Shown here: one piece after another, positions 28,064 through 36,324 of the stretch
Numbering within the stretch: position 1 is the stretch's first letter
Layout of the letters: each line of letters opens with the position of its first letter
DNA from: Propionivibrio dicarboxylicus
Lineage (GTDB): Bacteria > Pseudomonadota > Gammaproteobacteria > Burkholderiales > Rhodocyclaceae
Length of the DNA stretch: 64,000 nucleotides
Assembly: GCF_900099695.1 (NCBI RefSeq)
Contig: NZ_FNCY01000019.1
Span: forward strand, 21,102-85,101
Direction of reading: 5' to 3'
Position numbers and translations under genes: made by a program
The notes under the pieces: model-generated
The model's database searches: none
Told to the model about the DNA's origin: nothing
The model's input: only the letters and a program-made list of their open reading frames with translations

Positions 28064-28657
28064 ATGGACTACGCGAAAATGCCGGCCCGGGAAATCGAGC
28101 GCCTTGCGCGCAACGTGCATCCGGGCGCCTGGACCATCGATTCGTCGCAGCCGCTGGCGACGCTGCTCGGTTCCTGCGTCGCCGTCTGCCTCTACGATCC
28201 GCTGCTCCGGGTCGGCGGCATCAACCATTTCATGCTGCCCGACCTCGCCCGCAGCCGGCACGGCGACGTCGATAGCCTGCTGTCCGGCAACTTCGCCATG
28301 GAAGCCTTGCTCAACGCCCTGCTCGGCAAGGGCGCCAAGAAGGTCCGGCTGCAGGCCAAGGCCTTCGGCGGCGGCACCATCATCGATACCGACGGCGGTT
28401 CGCTCAGCATCGGCATGCGCAACGCCAATTTCGCCAAGGAATGGCTCGAACGCGAGAGCATTCCGCTGACATCTTCTGATTTCCTCGGCCCCTGGTCGCG
28501 CAAGATCATTTTTCTTCCGACTACCGGCGACGCCTTCTGCAAGCGGATGGTAACCAACATGGCCACAGCCGAGGTCATTGCCCGCGAAGAAAAGGCCTAC
28601 GCGCAGACGCTGCTGCAGAAGCCTGCCGCCACCGACAAGAAGATCGAGCTATTCTGA
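28064..28657 (+). CDS. cheD: CheD, probable receptor glutamine deamidase (copy 1)
   Basis: 197 aa from ATG 28064 (GGAG 7-10 bases upstream; a GTG four codons earlier is the alternative). Catalytic Cys in LATLLGSCVAVCLYDP and His in VGGINHFMLPD are present, as is the FGGG block (KAFGGGTIIDTD). It deamidates MCP glutamines and, with CheC-type partners, can influence CheY-P. The C-terminus KKIELF is shared with the MCP/CheZ-like protein at 32443-33744 (SRIELF). It overlaps cheR by one base (TGATG). Confidence 0.92.
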   Translation: MDYAKMPAREIERLARNVHPGAWTIDSSQPLATLLGSCVAVCLYDPLLRVGGINHFMLPDLARSRHGDVDSLLSGNFAMEALLNALLGKGAKKVRLQAKAFGGGTIIDTDGGSLSIGMRNANFAKEWLERESIPLTSSDFLGPWSRKIIFLPTTGDAFCKRMVTNMATAEVIAREEKAYAQTLLQKPAATDKKIELF

Positions 28658-29466
28658 TGTCCGACGCCCCCATCACTGCCCAGGAATTCGCGCTGTTCCA
28701 GCGCCTTATCTACAAGATCGCCGGGATCAGCCTGAGCGATGCCAAGCGCGTGTTGCTCGTCGGCCGGCTGACGCGTCGTCTCAAGCACCACGGACTCGAG
28801 ACCTTCAGCCAGTACTACCGCCTGCTGCAAAGCGGCGAGCAGCCGGAAGAACTGCAGACCATGGTGGACCTGCTCACCACCAACGAGACCTATTTCTTCC
28901 GCGAACCCAAGCACTTCGAGTTCCTGCGCGACGAGATCGTCGCCCGACGCAACAGCCCGACGACCTTCCGGGTCTGGAGCGCCGCCAGCTCGAGCGGCGA
29001 GGAAGCCTACTCGATCGCCATGACGCTGGCCGATTCGATGCAGGGCAAGAACTGGGAGATCGTCGGCTCCGACATCAGCACGCAAGTGCTGCGCCGGGCC
29101 GCCGCCGGCCACTACTCTCTGGCCCGCACCGAAGGTATCCCGAGCGAATTTCTCAAGCGCTATTGCCTGCGCGGCGTGCGCGCCAACGAAGGCACGCTGC
29201 TCATCGCCCCGGAACTCCGCCAGCGTGTCAGCTTCCACCAGATCAACCTGACGCTGCACGTCGACGCCGACATCGGCGAATTCGACGTCATATTCCTGCG
29301 CAATGTTATGATCTACTTCGATCCGGATACGAAGACGCGGGTCGTGCATAACCTGCTACCGCGGCTCAAGTCGGGCGGTTACCTGTTCATCGGCCATTCC
29401 GAAACACTCAACGGCATCACCGACCGGGTCCAGAGCGTCGAACCGACGATTTACCGAAAACCATGA
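28657..29466 (+). CDS. cheR: chemotaxis protein methyltransferase CheR
   Basis: 269 aa, a full CheR: helical N-terminal domain (FQRLIYKIAGISLSDAKRVL), then the SAM-dependent methyltransferase with TNETYFFRE, WSAASSSGEEAYSIAM and FDVIFLRNVMIYFD. It methylates glutamates of MCPs. It is the only CheR in the window and lies between two cheD genes, with 1-bp and 4-bp overlaps; it may serve both clusters, since all four conventional MCPs here carry a docking-type C-terminal tail. Confidence 0.95.
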   Translation: MSDAPITAQEFALFQRLIYKIAGISLSDAKRVLLVGRLTRRLKHHGLETFSQYYRLLQSGEQPEELQTMVDLLTTNETYFFREPKHFEFLRDEIVARRNSPTTFRVWSAASSSGEEAYSIAMTLADSMQGKNWEIVGSDISTQVLRRAAAGHYSLARTEGIPSEFLKRYCLRGVRANEGTLLIAPELRQRVSFHQINLTLHVDADIGEFDVIFLRNVMIYFDPDTKTRVVHNLLPRLKSGGYLFIGHSETLNGITDRVQSVEPTIYRKP

Positions 29467-29993
29467 AGACGATTCCCAACGCCGATTTCGAGACCGTCGT
29501 CCTGCACGCCGGCGATTTCTACTTCGGTGGCGGACGCACGCGCATCTCGACCCTGCTCGGCTCCTGCGTCTCGATCGCCTTGTGGCACCCGCGCCTGCGC
29601 ATCGGCGGCATGTGCCACTACATGATGGAAGCGCGCCCGCGCCCCAGCGACGAAACGCTCGACGGCCGCTACGGCAGCGAAGCCTTCCTGATGTTCCTGC
29701 AGCACATCACCCGCACCGCCACGCAACCCGGCGACTACCAGGCCAAGCTCTTCGGCGGCGGCAACATGTTCAACGCAGAACGCGGCAAGAGCCCGGAAAT
29801 CGGCGCCCGCAACATCGAATGCGGCAAGCAGTTCCTCGCCGACCACAACATTCCGCTGATTTCCTCCCATGTCGGCGGCAGCGGCCGGCGCAAGCTCCAT
29901 TTCGACCTCTGGACCGGCGACGTCTGGCTGGCCTTCCCGGAAGGCGAAGGCGCCCACGTCCACACGCATCGAGGCAAGCGCGACCATGGCTGA
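29463..29993 (+). CDS. cheD: CheD, probable receptor glutamine deamidase (copy 2)
   Basis: 176 aa. Catalytic Cys in [17 protein letters not shown] and His in [17 protein letters not shown] and GARNIECG also fit CheD. It is clearly diverged from copy 1 and lacks the IELF tail, ending [10 protein letters not shown] instead. It overlaps cheR by 4 bp and cheB by 8 bp. Two CheDs around one CheR suggest specialisation for different receptor sets or different partners. Confidence 0.92.
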   Translation: MKTIPNADFETVVLHAGDFYFGGGRTRISTLLGSCVSIALWHPRLRIGGMCHYMMEARPRPSDETLDGRYGSEAFLMFLQHITRTATQPGDYQAKLFGGGNMFNAERGKSPEIGARNIECGKQFLADHNIPLISSHVGGSGRRKLHFDLWTGDVWLAFPEGEGAHVHTHRGKRDHG

Positions 29994-31059
29994 ACGCATC
30001 AAGGTCATGATCATCGACGACTCGGCCGTCGTCCGCCAGGTGGTGACCCAGGCACTCGCCGCCGACTCGGGCATCGAGGTCGTCGGCGCCGCGTCCGACC
30101 CGGTCTTCGCAATGAGCCGGATGCAGACTGTCTGGCCCGACGTGATCATCCTCGACATCGAGATGCCGCGCATGGACGGCATCACCTTCCTCAAGAAGCT
30201 CATGGCCGAACGTCCGACGCCGACAATCATCTGCTCCTCGCTCGCCGAACGCGGCGCCAGCGCCACCTTTGCCGCGCTCGAAGCCGGCGCGGTCTCGGTC
30301 ATCACCAAGCCGAAGCTCGGTCTCAAGAGCTTTCTCGAAGACTCGGCCAATGACATCGTCCAGGCCGTGCGCAGCGCCGCCCGCGCCAATCCGCGCGTTC
30401 TGAGCGCAGTGCGCAAACCGGTCGCGGTAGCGGCAGCGCCCTCCGAGCGCAACCTTGCGCTCGAGCGCACCACCGACCAGGTGATCGCCATCGGCACCTC
30501 GACCGGCGGCACCATCGCACTCGAATCGGTGCTCACCCAACTCCCCGCCACCACGCTCGGCATCGTCATCGTCCAGCACATGCCGGCGATGTTCACCGCG
30601 ATGTTCTCCGAACGCCTCAACGACCTCTGCCAGATCGAAGTGCGCGAAGCCCGCCACGGCGACCGCGTCATCCCCGGCCGCGCCCTGATCGCCCCAGGCG
30701 GAAAGCATATGACGCTGCGTCGCAACGGCGCCCAATACGTCGTCGACGTCGCCGACGGGCCGCTCATCAACCGGCACAAGCCTTCGGTCGACGTGCTCTT
30801 CCGCTCGGTCGCCAAGATCGCCGGTGCCAATGCGCTTGGCATCATCATGACCGGCATGGGCGACGACGGCGCGCGCGGCATGCGCGAAATGCATGACGCC
30901 GGCGCACGCACCATCGCCCAGGACGAAGCCAGCTGCGTCGTCTTCGGCATGCCGAAGGAAGCGATCAAGCTCGGTGCCGTCGACCAGGTCATCCCGCTCG
31001 ACCAGATCCCGGCCGCGATCATCGGCCACTCGGCCCGCCATCTCAAAGGAGACAGCTGA
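29986..31059 (+). CDS. cheB: chemotaxis methylesterase CheB (right cluster)
   Basis: 357 aa from the ATG at 29986, which overlaps the end of cheD. REC with [13 protein letters not shown] and [10 protein letters not shown]; esterase with Ser in AIGTSTGGT, His in VQHMPAMF and Asp in [11 protein letters not shown]. It overlaps the HDOD gene by one base. It closely resembles the CheB at 11839-12900. Confidence 0.95.
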   Translation: MAERIKVMIIDDSAVVRQVVTQALAADSGIEVVGAASDPVFAMSRMQTVWPDVIILDIEMPRMDGITFLKKLMAERPTPTIICSSLAERGASATFAALEAGAVSVITKPKLGLKSFLEDSANDIVQAVRSAARANPRVLSAVRKPVAVAAAPSERNLALERTTDQVIAIGTSTGGTIALESVLTQLPATTLGIVIVQHMPAMFTAMFSERLNDLCQIEVREARHGDRVIPGRALIAPGGKHMTLRRNGAQYVVDVADGPLINRHKPSVDVLFRSVAKIAGANALGIIMTGMGDDGARGMREMHDAGARTIAQDEASCVVFGMPKEAIKLGAVDQVIPLDQIPAAIIGHSARHLKGDS

Positions 31060-31898
31060 TGGACGCCCCGTCTGCCCTGGAACGGATCGCTGCCGACGCG
31101 GCGCGCGGCGACATCGTCTTCCCGACCCACACCGACATCGCCTTGCGCGTACAGCGCCAGCTCGACGATCCCGACTGCAGCAGCGAATCGCTCGTCAAGC
31201 TGCTGGCAGCCGAACCGCTGCTCTCGGCGCGCGTGCTCTCGCTCGCCAACTCGACCGCCTACAATCCGGGCGGCCGCAGCATCGCCGACCTCAAGAACGC
31301 TATCGCGCGCATCGGTTACGCCGCCCTGCGCGCGCTGACCGCCTCGATCGTCGTCCGTCAGATGCAGGGCATGTCGGGCAATCCGGCGCACCGCGCCATC
31401 GCCGCCCGCCTCTGGGAGCACACCACGCACGTCGCCTCGCTCGCCCGCCTGCTGGCCCGCCGCGTCACCCGGCAGAACCCGGACGCCGCCTTTTTTGCCG
31501 GCATCGTGCATGAAGTCGGCAGCTTCTACCTGATCTCGCGCGCCGCCGCCTACCCCGGCCTGCTCGAAGGCGACCACACGCTGGAAGCCTGGTGCGGCGA
31601 CGGCGAGGCGCTGGTCGGACGCGCCGTGCTCAAGGCGCTCGACGCGCCGGCATCGGTCGCCGACGCCATGGAGGTGCTCTGGGGCGGCTATCTCGCCATG
31701 CCGCCGTCCTCGCTCGGCGACACCCTGCTGCTCGCCAACGAACTGGCGCCGGTCGAGTCGCCGCTCGACGCCCTTGAAAGCATGAGCCGCAAGGGGATGC
31801 CGGTCGAACTCGAACTCCTCATCAATGACGAAACACTAACGTCGATTCTGGCCGAATCGGCCGACGAAGTGCAGTCCCTGCGCCAGGCGCTGGCCTGA
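31059..31898 (+). CDS. HDOD-domain protein
   Basis: 279 aa. The HDOD fold is seen in LLAAEPLLSARVLSLANSTA, IGYAALRALT and AFFAGIVHEVG. HDOD proteins are catalytically inactive HD relatives found next to signalling genes, thought to act as scaffolds for chemosensory or c-di-GMP control. It is the last gene of the first rightward operon, followed by the second copy of the shared upstream element, and overlaps cheB by one base. Confidence 0.88.
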   Translation: MDAPSALERIAADAARGDIVFPTHTDIALRVQRQLDDPDCSSESLVKLLAAEPLLSARVLSLANSTAYNPGGRSIADLKNAIARIGYAALRALTASIVVRQMQGMSGNPAHRAIAARLWEHTTHVASLARLLARRVTRQNPDAAFFAGIVHEVGSFYLISRAAAYPGLLEGDHTLEAWCGDGEALVGRAVLKALDAPASVADAMEVLWGGYLAMPPSSLGDTLLLANELAPVESPLDALESMSRKGMPVELELLINDETLTSILAESADEVQSLRQALA

Positions 31899-31914
31899 CG
31901 CAGGAGACCCGTAA

Positions 31915-31959
31915 TACTACGTAGTTCCCGCAAATTCTTGCGGTTTCCACGGATGCACA
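31915..31959 (+). promoter_or_regulatory. shared che upstream element, copy B
   Basis: ACTACGTAGT palindrome, then the perfect inverted repeat CCGCAA-ATTC-TTGCGG, then ACGGATGCACA; same order and spacing as copy A at 26298-26342. It begins 17 bp after the HDOD stop and lies about 110 bp upstream of cheY, so it probably marks the start of a separate operon. Confidence 0.7.
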
Positions 31960-32067
31960 AACCGATCGGCATTTGAGAGCATCTACCGGTCATGGCGAAA
32001 CCCGCAGACCACGCGATCTGCAACGACGGAGCCGCACCGCCGTCGGCAACATTGAAAAAGGAACAAC

Positions 32068-32433
32068 ATGCGCACAATCATGCTGGTGGATGACTCCGCC
32101 ACCATTCTGCTGAGCATTTCGAGCATTCTGAGCAAAGCCGGCTATGGTGTCGAAAAGGCGGCCAACGCCGAACTGGCGCTGCAGAAATTCACCGCCGGCG
32201 TCAAGGTCGACCTGCTCATCACCGACCTCAACATGCCGGGAATGAACGGCATCGAACTGATCCGCGAGGTCCGTAAGCTACCGGCCTACAAGTTCATGCC
32301 GATCCTCTTCCTGACGACGGAATCGCAGCAGAGCCGCAAACTCGAAGCCAAGGAAGCCGGGGCTTCGGGCTGGATCGTCAAACCGGCGACCGCCGACGAG
32401 CTGCTCAACACCATCAAGCTGGTCCTCAAATAA
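32068..32433 (+). CDS. cheY: CheY-type response regulator (right cluster)
   Basis: 121 aa, REC only. MLVDDSATILLSI, acceptor in LLITDLNMPGMNG, FLTTES and IVKPATADEL are all in place. It is preceded by GGAACAAC as ribosome binding site and followed after 9 bp by the MCP/CheZ-like gene. Paralog of the CheY at 22287-22652. Confidence 0.93.
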   Translation: MRTIMLVDDSATILLSISSILSKAGYGVEKAANAELALQKFTAGVKVDLLITDLNMPGMNGIELIREVRKLPAYKFMPILFLTTESQQSRKLEAKEAGASGWIVKPATADELLNTIKLVLK

Positions 32434-32442
32434 GGATGTGAG

Positions 32443-33744
32443 ATGACGCCGTTGGCGAGTTCGCCGCGCCGGCAGATTGCCGCCCGTACACTGGCGGTAC
32501 AGATTTCGGCGGCTGTTCTGGTCGCCGCGCTGGTCTATGCGCTGCACGGCTGGTTCCACGGCACCCTGGCCCCCTTGCTCGGCCTCGGGGCGCAGCTCAT
32601 CGACACGCTCGGCACGCTCGGCGTCGTGCTCTTCTTCATCGCGCTGCAGCGCGTCATCTCGACGCTATATTTCAACGACGCCTATTTCGGCTTGCGCGAG
32701 ACGATCGAGGATCCGCGCCCGCGCTGCAACACCGATCGCCTGTGCGACCGCATGATCGTCCCAGAGCTGCGCGAGATCGCGCCGGTCAACAATCTGCTCA
32801 TCGACCAGCTGCACAACGTCGTTGCGCAGACCGAAAAAGCCGCCTTCGACATCACCGAACGCCTGCACGCCGTTGACGCCGTCATCGGCGAGCTGCAGAA
32901 GGTCGTCACCGCCGCCAGCGTCGAAACGATCGGTATCGCGCAGAGCTCGGAAAGCCGGTCGACGCAGAACCAGCAACTGATCGAGCGCCTGAAGAACTTC
33001 ATCCACCAGCGTCTTGACGACACGCAGCGCGAAGCCGCCGAAAGCAAGGACGTCATCACCCGCACCGAATCGCTCAAGAAGCTCGTCGAGCTTGTCCGCG
33101 CCATTTCGGCGCAAACCAAGCTGCTCGCGCTCAACGCCGCCATCGAGGCGGCACGCGCCGGCGAAACCGGACGCGGCTTCGCCGTCGTCGCCGACGAGGT
33201 CCGCCAGTTGTCCGAAAACACCGATACCGCCGTCGACAAGATCAACGAAGGCATCGGCGCCGTCTCGACGATCATCGAAAGCCAGCACCGGACAAAGGTC
33301 AGCCACCAGCGCATCGACGAAGAGCAGAAGACGCTCGAAGCCTTCGCGCAACAGCTCGAATCGCTCGACCAGAACTACCGGCAGATGGTCGACAAGGAGC
33401 ACGATGTCATCGCCCGCATCGCCGAGAGCGGCGAAGAGCTCGCGCAGATGTTCGTCAGCGCGCTGGCCAGCGTGCAATTCCAGGACGTCACCCGACAACA
33501 GATCGAGCACGTCATCGAAGGGCTCAAGGCCGTCGGCACGCATACCGGCGCCGTCGCCGACGCCTGCGCGCCCGGTGCCTGCGACCGCCCGCCGAGCGAA
33601 CTGCCGTCGCTCAAGCAGCGGATGGACGCGCTGTATGCGAGCTACGTCATGGAAAACCAGCGTGACATTCACGACCGGGCGCTCGGCCGCGCCACACCGC
33701 GTCGTCAGGACGCTCCGGCAAATAGCCGGATCGAGTTGTTCTAG
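32443..33744 (+). CDS. membrane MCP-like protein with CheZ-like FQDxTxQ motif
   Basis: 433 aa. Two hydrophobic helices at about 15-35 and 50-70 with a very short loop, no periplasmic sensor. The cytoplasmic part has a reduced MCP core ([36 protein letters not shown]). Near the end [18 protein letters not shown] gives D348 and Q352, the Asp-x-x-x-Gln spacing of the CheZ active site. The C-terminus is NSRIELF. It follows cheY by 9 bp and precedes the STAS gene, as its paralog does in the left cluster. A receptor-like CheY-P phosphatase is my inference; it could also be a CheA/CheW array protein without enzyme activity. Confidence 0.8.
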   Translation: MTPLASSPRRQIAARTLAVQISAAVLVAALVYALHGWFHGTLAPLLGLGAQLIDTLGTLGVVLFFIALQRVISTLYFNDAYFGLRETIEDPRPRCNTDRLCDRMIVPELREIAPVNNLLIDQLHNVVAQTEKAAFDITERLHAVDAVIGELQKVVTAASVETIGIAQSSESRSTQNQQLIERLKNFIHQRLDDTQREAAESKDVITRTESLKKLVELVRAISAQTKLLALNAAIEAARAGETGRGFAVVADEVRQLSENTDTAVDKINEGIGAVSTIIESQHRTKVSHQRIDEEQKTLEAFAQQLESLDQNYRQMVDKEHDVIARIAESGEELAQMFVSALASVQFQDVTRQQIEHVIEGLKAVGTHTGAVADACAPGACDRPPSELPSLKQRMDALYASYVMENQRDIHDRALGRATPRRQDAPANSRIELF

Positions 33745-33756
33745 GAGACAAGCGCC

Positions 33757-34062
33757 ATGCCAATGACACAACGACTGAGCGTGACCGAAGAGATGACGAT
33801 CTACCATGCGCTCGACCAGAAAAACCTGCTGCTCGACGCGCTCCTGACCTGCGACGTGCTCGAACTCGATCTGCTGCAGGTCGGCGACATCGACACCGCC
33901 GGCCTGCAACTGCTCATCATGTTGAAGAAAGAGGCGCAGCGCACCGGCAAGCGCGTGGCGATCGTCGCGCACAGCCAGGCGGTGCAATCGGTCATCGACT
34001 TCTGCAACCTGGCCGCCGAACTCGGCGACCCGCTGCTCATTCCGGCAGCGCAGGCGGCATAG
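33757..34062 (+). CDS. STAS-domain protein (right cluster)
   Basis: 101 aa with one STAS domain; the key loop is VGDIDTAGLQLLIML, again Thr where SpoIIAA has its phosphorylated Ser. It lies 12 bp after the MCP/CheZ-like gene and 24 bp before cheA. It is the counterpart of the STAS gene at 21965-22279. Confidence 0.88.
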   Translation: MPMTQRLSVTEEMTIYHALDQKNLLLDALLTCDVLELDLLQVGDIDTAGLQLLIMLKKEAQRTGKRVAIVAHSQAVQSVIDFCNLAAELGDPLLIPAAQAA

Positions 34063-34086
34063 CGGAAAACGACTTCGGAGAACACC

Positions 34087-36321
34087 ATGGACGAACTGAC
34101 CAGCGTGTATGTGCAGGAAAGCCGGGAACAGCTGGCCGAGATGGAAGCCGGCCTGCTGCGGCTCGAGCAGACGCCCGACGACCGCGACACGATCAACGCC
34201 GTGTTCCGCGCCGCCCACACCATCAAGGGCGGCTCCGGCGTCATCGAATGCCACTTCATCGAGCACTTCACCCACCTCGTCGAGAATCTCCTCGACGCGC
34301 TGCGCAATGACGAAATCGAACTGTCGAGTGCCATCACGACGCTGCTGCTTGAATGCTGCGATCATATGGGACACCTGGTCGACACGCTCGCTGCCGGCAC
34401 CCCCGAGCCCGACCCGACCCTCTGCGCCGACGGCGAGGCACTGACCGGACGCCTGAAGGACATCATCGCCGCCGAACCGGGCCGGGGCGGCTCGTCGAGC
34501 CTGACCGTGACCGACGACACGGTCGAAGTCGAGAACCTCGGCAACGGCGTCGTCAATACCGACAGCTGGCACATCTCGGTGCGCTTCGGTCGCAACGTCA
34601 TGCGCGGCGGCATGGACCCGCTCTCCTTCCTGCGCTATCTCGGCAATCTCGGCGAGATCATCGGCACCGAAACCATCACCGACGCGATGCCGGCCGCCGC
34701 CGACATGGATCCGGAATCCTGCTACATGGGCTTCGAGATCCGCCTGCAGACGCGCGCCTCGAAATCCGAGATCGAACGCGTCTTCGATTTCGTCCGCGAC
34801 GACTGCGACCTGCGCATCCTGCCGCCGCAAAGCACGGTCACCGACTACATCCGCCTGATCAACGAACTGCCTGAAGACAACCTGCGGCTGGGCGAAATGC
34901 TGGTGCGCTGCGGCGCGCTGACGCAGGCCGAAGTCGACGCCGGTCTCAAGGCCCAGCATGCCGCCGAAGACACGCCGGCGGCCGAAGCGACGGCGCCGCC
35001 GCTCGGCGAGATCCTCGTCGAAAGCCGCATGGTGCACAAGGAAATCGTCGATGCCGCCGTCAATCGCCAGACGCAGATCGTCGACAAGAAAGCGCGCGAA
35101 GCCCAGCTTGTCCGCGTCCATGCCGACAAGCTCGACCAACTCATCGACCTCGTCGGCGAGCTCGTCATTGCCGGCGCCTCGGCCAACCTGCTGGCGCTCA
35201 AGAGCAACCAGTCGGACCTCGTCGAAGCCACTTCGATCCTCTCGCGCCTCGTCGAAAGCATCCGCGATTCGGCGCTGCAACTCCGCATGGTGCAGATCGG
35301 CGACACCTTCAACCGTTTCAATCGCGTCGTCCGCGACGTCTCGAAGGAACTCGGCAAGGAAATCGAACTGTCGATCAGCGGTGCCGACACCGAACTCGAC
35401 AAGACCGTCGTCGAGAAGATCGGCGACCCGCTCATGCACCTCGTGCGCAACTCGCTCGATCACGGCATCGAACCGGTCGCTGTCCGTCTCGAACGCGGCA
35501 AACGCGCCTGCGGCCGTGTCTCGCTCAACGCTTACCATGATTCCGGCATCATCGTCATCCAGGTCTCGGACGACGGCGGCGGACTCAACCGCGAGAAAAT
35601 CCGGGCCAAGGCGATCGAACGCGAGCTGATCCAGCCGGGCGACAACCTTGGCGACAAGGAAATCATCAACCTCATCTTCGAACCCGGCTTCTCGACCGTC
35701 GACAAGGTCTCGAATCTCTCCGGACGCGGCGTCGGCATGGACGTCGTGCGGCGCAACATCCTGGCGCTGCGCGGCACCGTCGATGTCGAATCGGTCGAAG
35801 GCCAGGGTTCGACCTTCACCATCCGGCTACCGCTGACGCTCGCCATCATCGACGGCTTCCTCGTCGGCATCGAAAAAGCCGCCTACGTCATCCCGCTCGA
35901 CTCGGTCGTCGAATGCATCGAACAGAAGAACCTGACCGGCGACCGCAACTTCCTCAACCTGCGCGGCGAGGCGCTGCCCTTCATACGCCTGCGCGATATC
36001 TTTGAAATCCCGGGCGAGGCACCGGCCCGCGAAAGCATCGTCGTCGTCCAGTCCAACGGACGCCGTGCCGGCATCGTCGTCGATCACCTGATGGGCGAAT
36101 TCCAGACGGTGATCAAGCCGCTCGGGCGCATGTTCGCGCACCTGCGTGGCATCGGCGGCTCGACCATCCTGGGCAGCGGCGAGGTCGCCCTCATCCTCGA
36201 TGTCGGCGCCCTCGTCAATCTCGTCACCCGCGCCGAGGAAGAGCGTCTGCTGCCACACCGGCACACGCTCGCGCTCGCGTCCTCTTCCACCAATTCCACT
36301 GCGATTCCATCGGGGAGATAA
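34087..36321 (+). CDS. cheA: chemotaxis histidine kinase CheA with degenerate MshEN-like insert
   Basis: 744 aa. Hpt with H44 in AAHTIKGGSG; P2-like domain at about 155-260 (WHISVRFGRNV, GMDPLSFLRYL, CYMGFEIRL); MshEN-like pair at 267-290 and 305-328; dimerisation helix pair; HATPase with HLVRNSLDHGIEP, DDGGGLNRE and GRGVGMDVVRR; C-terminal CheW-like domain. Same architecture as the left CheA, but the second MshEN-like motif lacks its leading Arg (PLGEILV) and its Gly (VESRMV), and the spacer is 14 residues. It precedes the MCP by 3 bp and follows the STAS gene, forming the core of the right cluster. Confidence 0.95.
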   Translation: MDELTSVYVQESREQLAEMEAGLLRLEQTPDDRDTINAVFRAAHTIKGGSGVIECHFIEHFTHLVENLLDALRNDEIELSSAITTLLLECCDHMGHLVDTLAAGTPEPDPTLCADGEALTGRLKDIIAAEPGRGGSSSLTVTDDTVEVENLGNGVVNTDSWHISVRFGRNVMRGGMDPLSFLRYLGNLGEIIGTETITDAMPAAADMDPESCYMGFEIRLQTRASKSEIERVFDFVRDDCDLRILPPQSTVTDYIRLINELPEDNLRLGEMLVRCGALTQAEVDAGLKAQHAAEDTPAAEATAPPLGEILVESRMVHKEIVDAAVNRQTQIVDKKAREAQLVRVHADKLDQLIDLVGELVIAGASANLLALKSNQSDLVEATSILSRLVESIRDSALQLRMVQIGDTFNRFNRVVRDVSKELGKEIELSISGADTELDKTVVEKIGDPLMHLVRNSLDHGIEPVAVRLERGKRACGRVSLNAYHDSGIIVIQVSDDGGGLNREKIRAKAIERELIQPGDNLGDKEIINLIFEPGFSTVDKVSNLSGRGVGMDVVRRNILALRGTVDVESVEGQGSTFTIRLPLTLAIIDGFLVGIEKAAYVIPLDSVVECIEQKNLTGDRNFLNLRGEALPFIRLRDIFEIPGEAPARESIVVVQSNGRRAGIVVDHLMGEFQTVIKPLGRMFAHLRGIGGSTILGSGEVALILDVGALVNLVTRAEEERLLPHRHTLALASSSTNSTAIPSGR
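34885..35070 (+). repeat. tandem MshEN-like motif inside CheA (right cluster)
   Basis: CheA residues 267-328: motif 1 starts RLGEMLVRCG and ends GLKAQ; motif 2 starts PLGEILVESR and ends AVNRQ. Each is 24 residues but the spacer is 14, and motif 2 has lost the conserved Arg and Gly. Confidence 0.55.
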
Positions 36322-36324
36322 ACC

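Noticed and set aside
32665..35538. 957-codon frame antisense to the MCP/CheZ-like and cheA genes
   Set aside because: The sense strand encodes complete, recognisable proteins with tight operon spacing; the antisense product has no domain.
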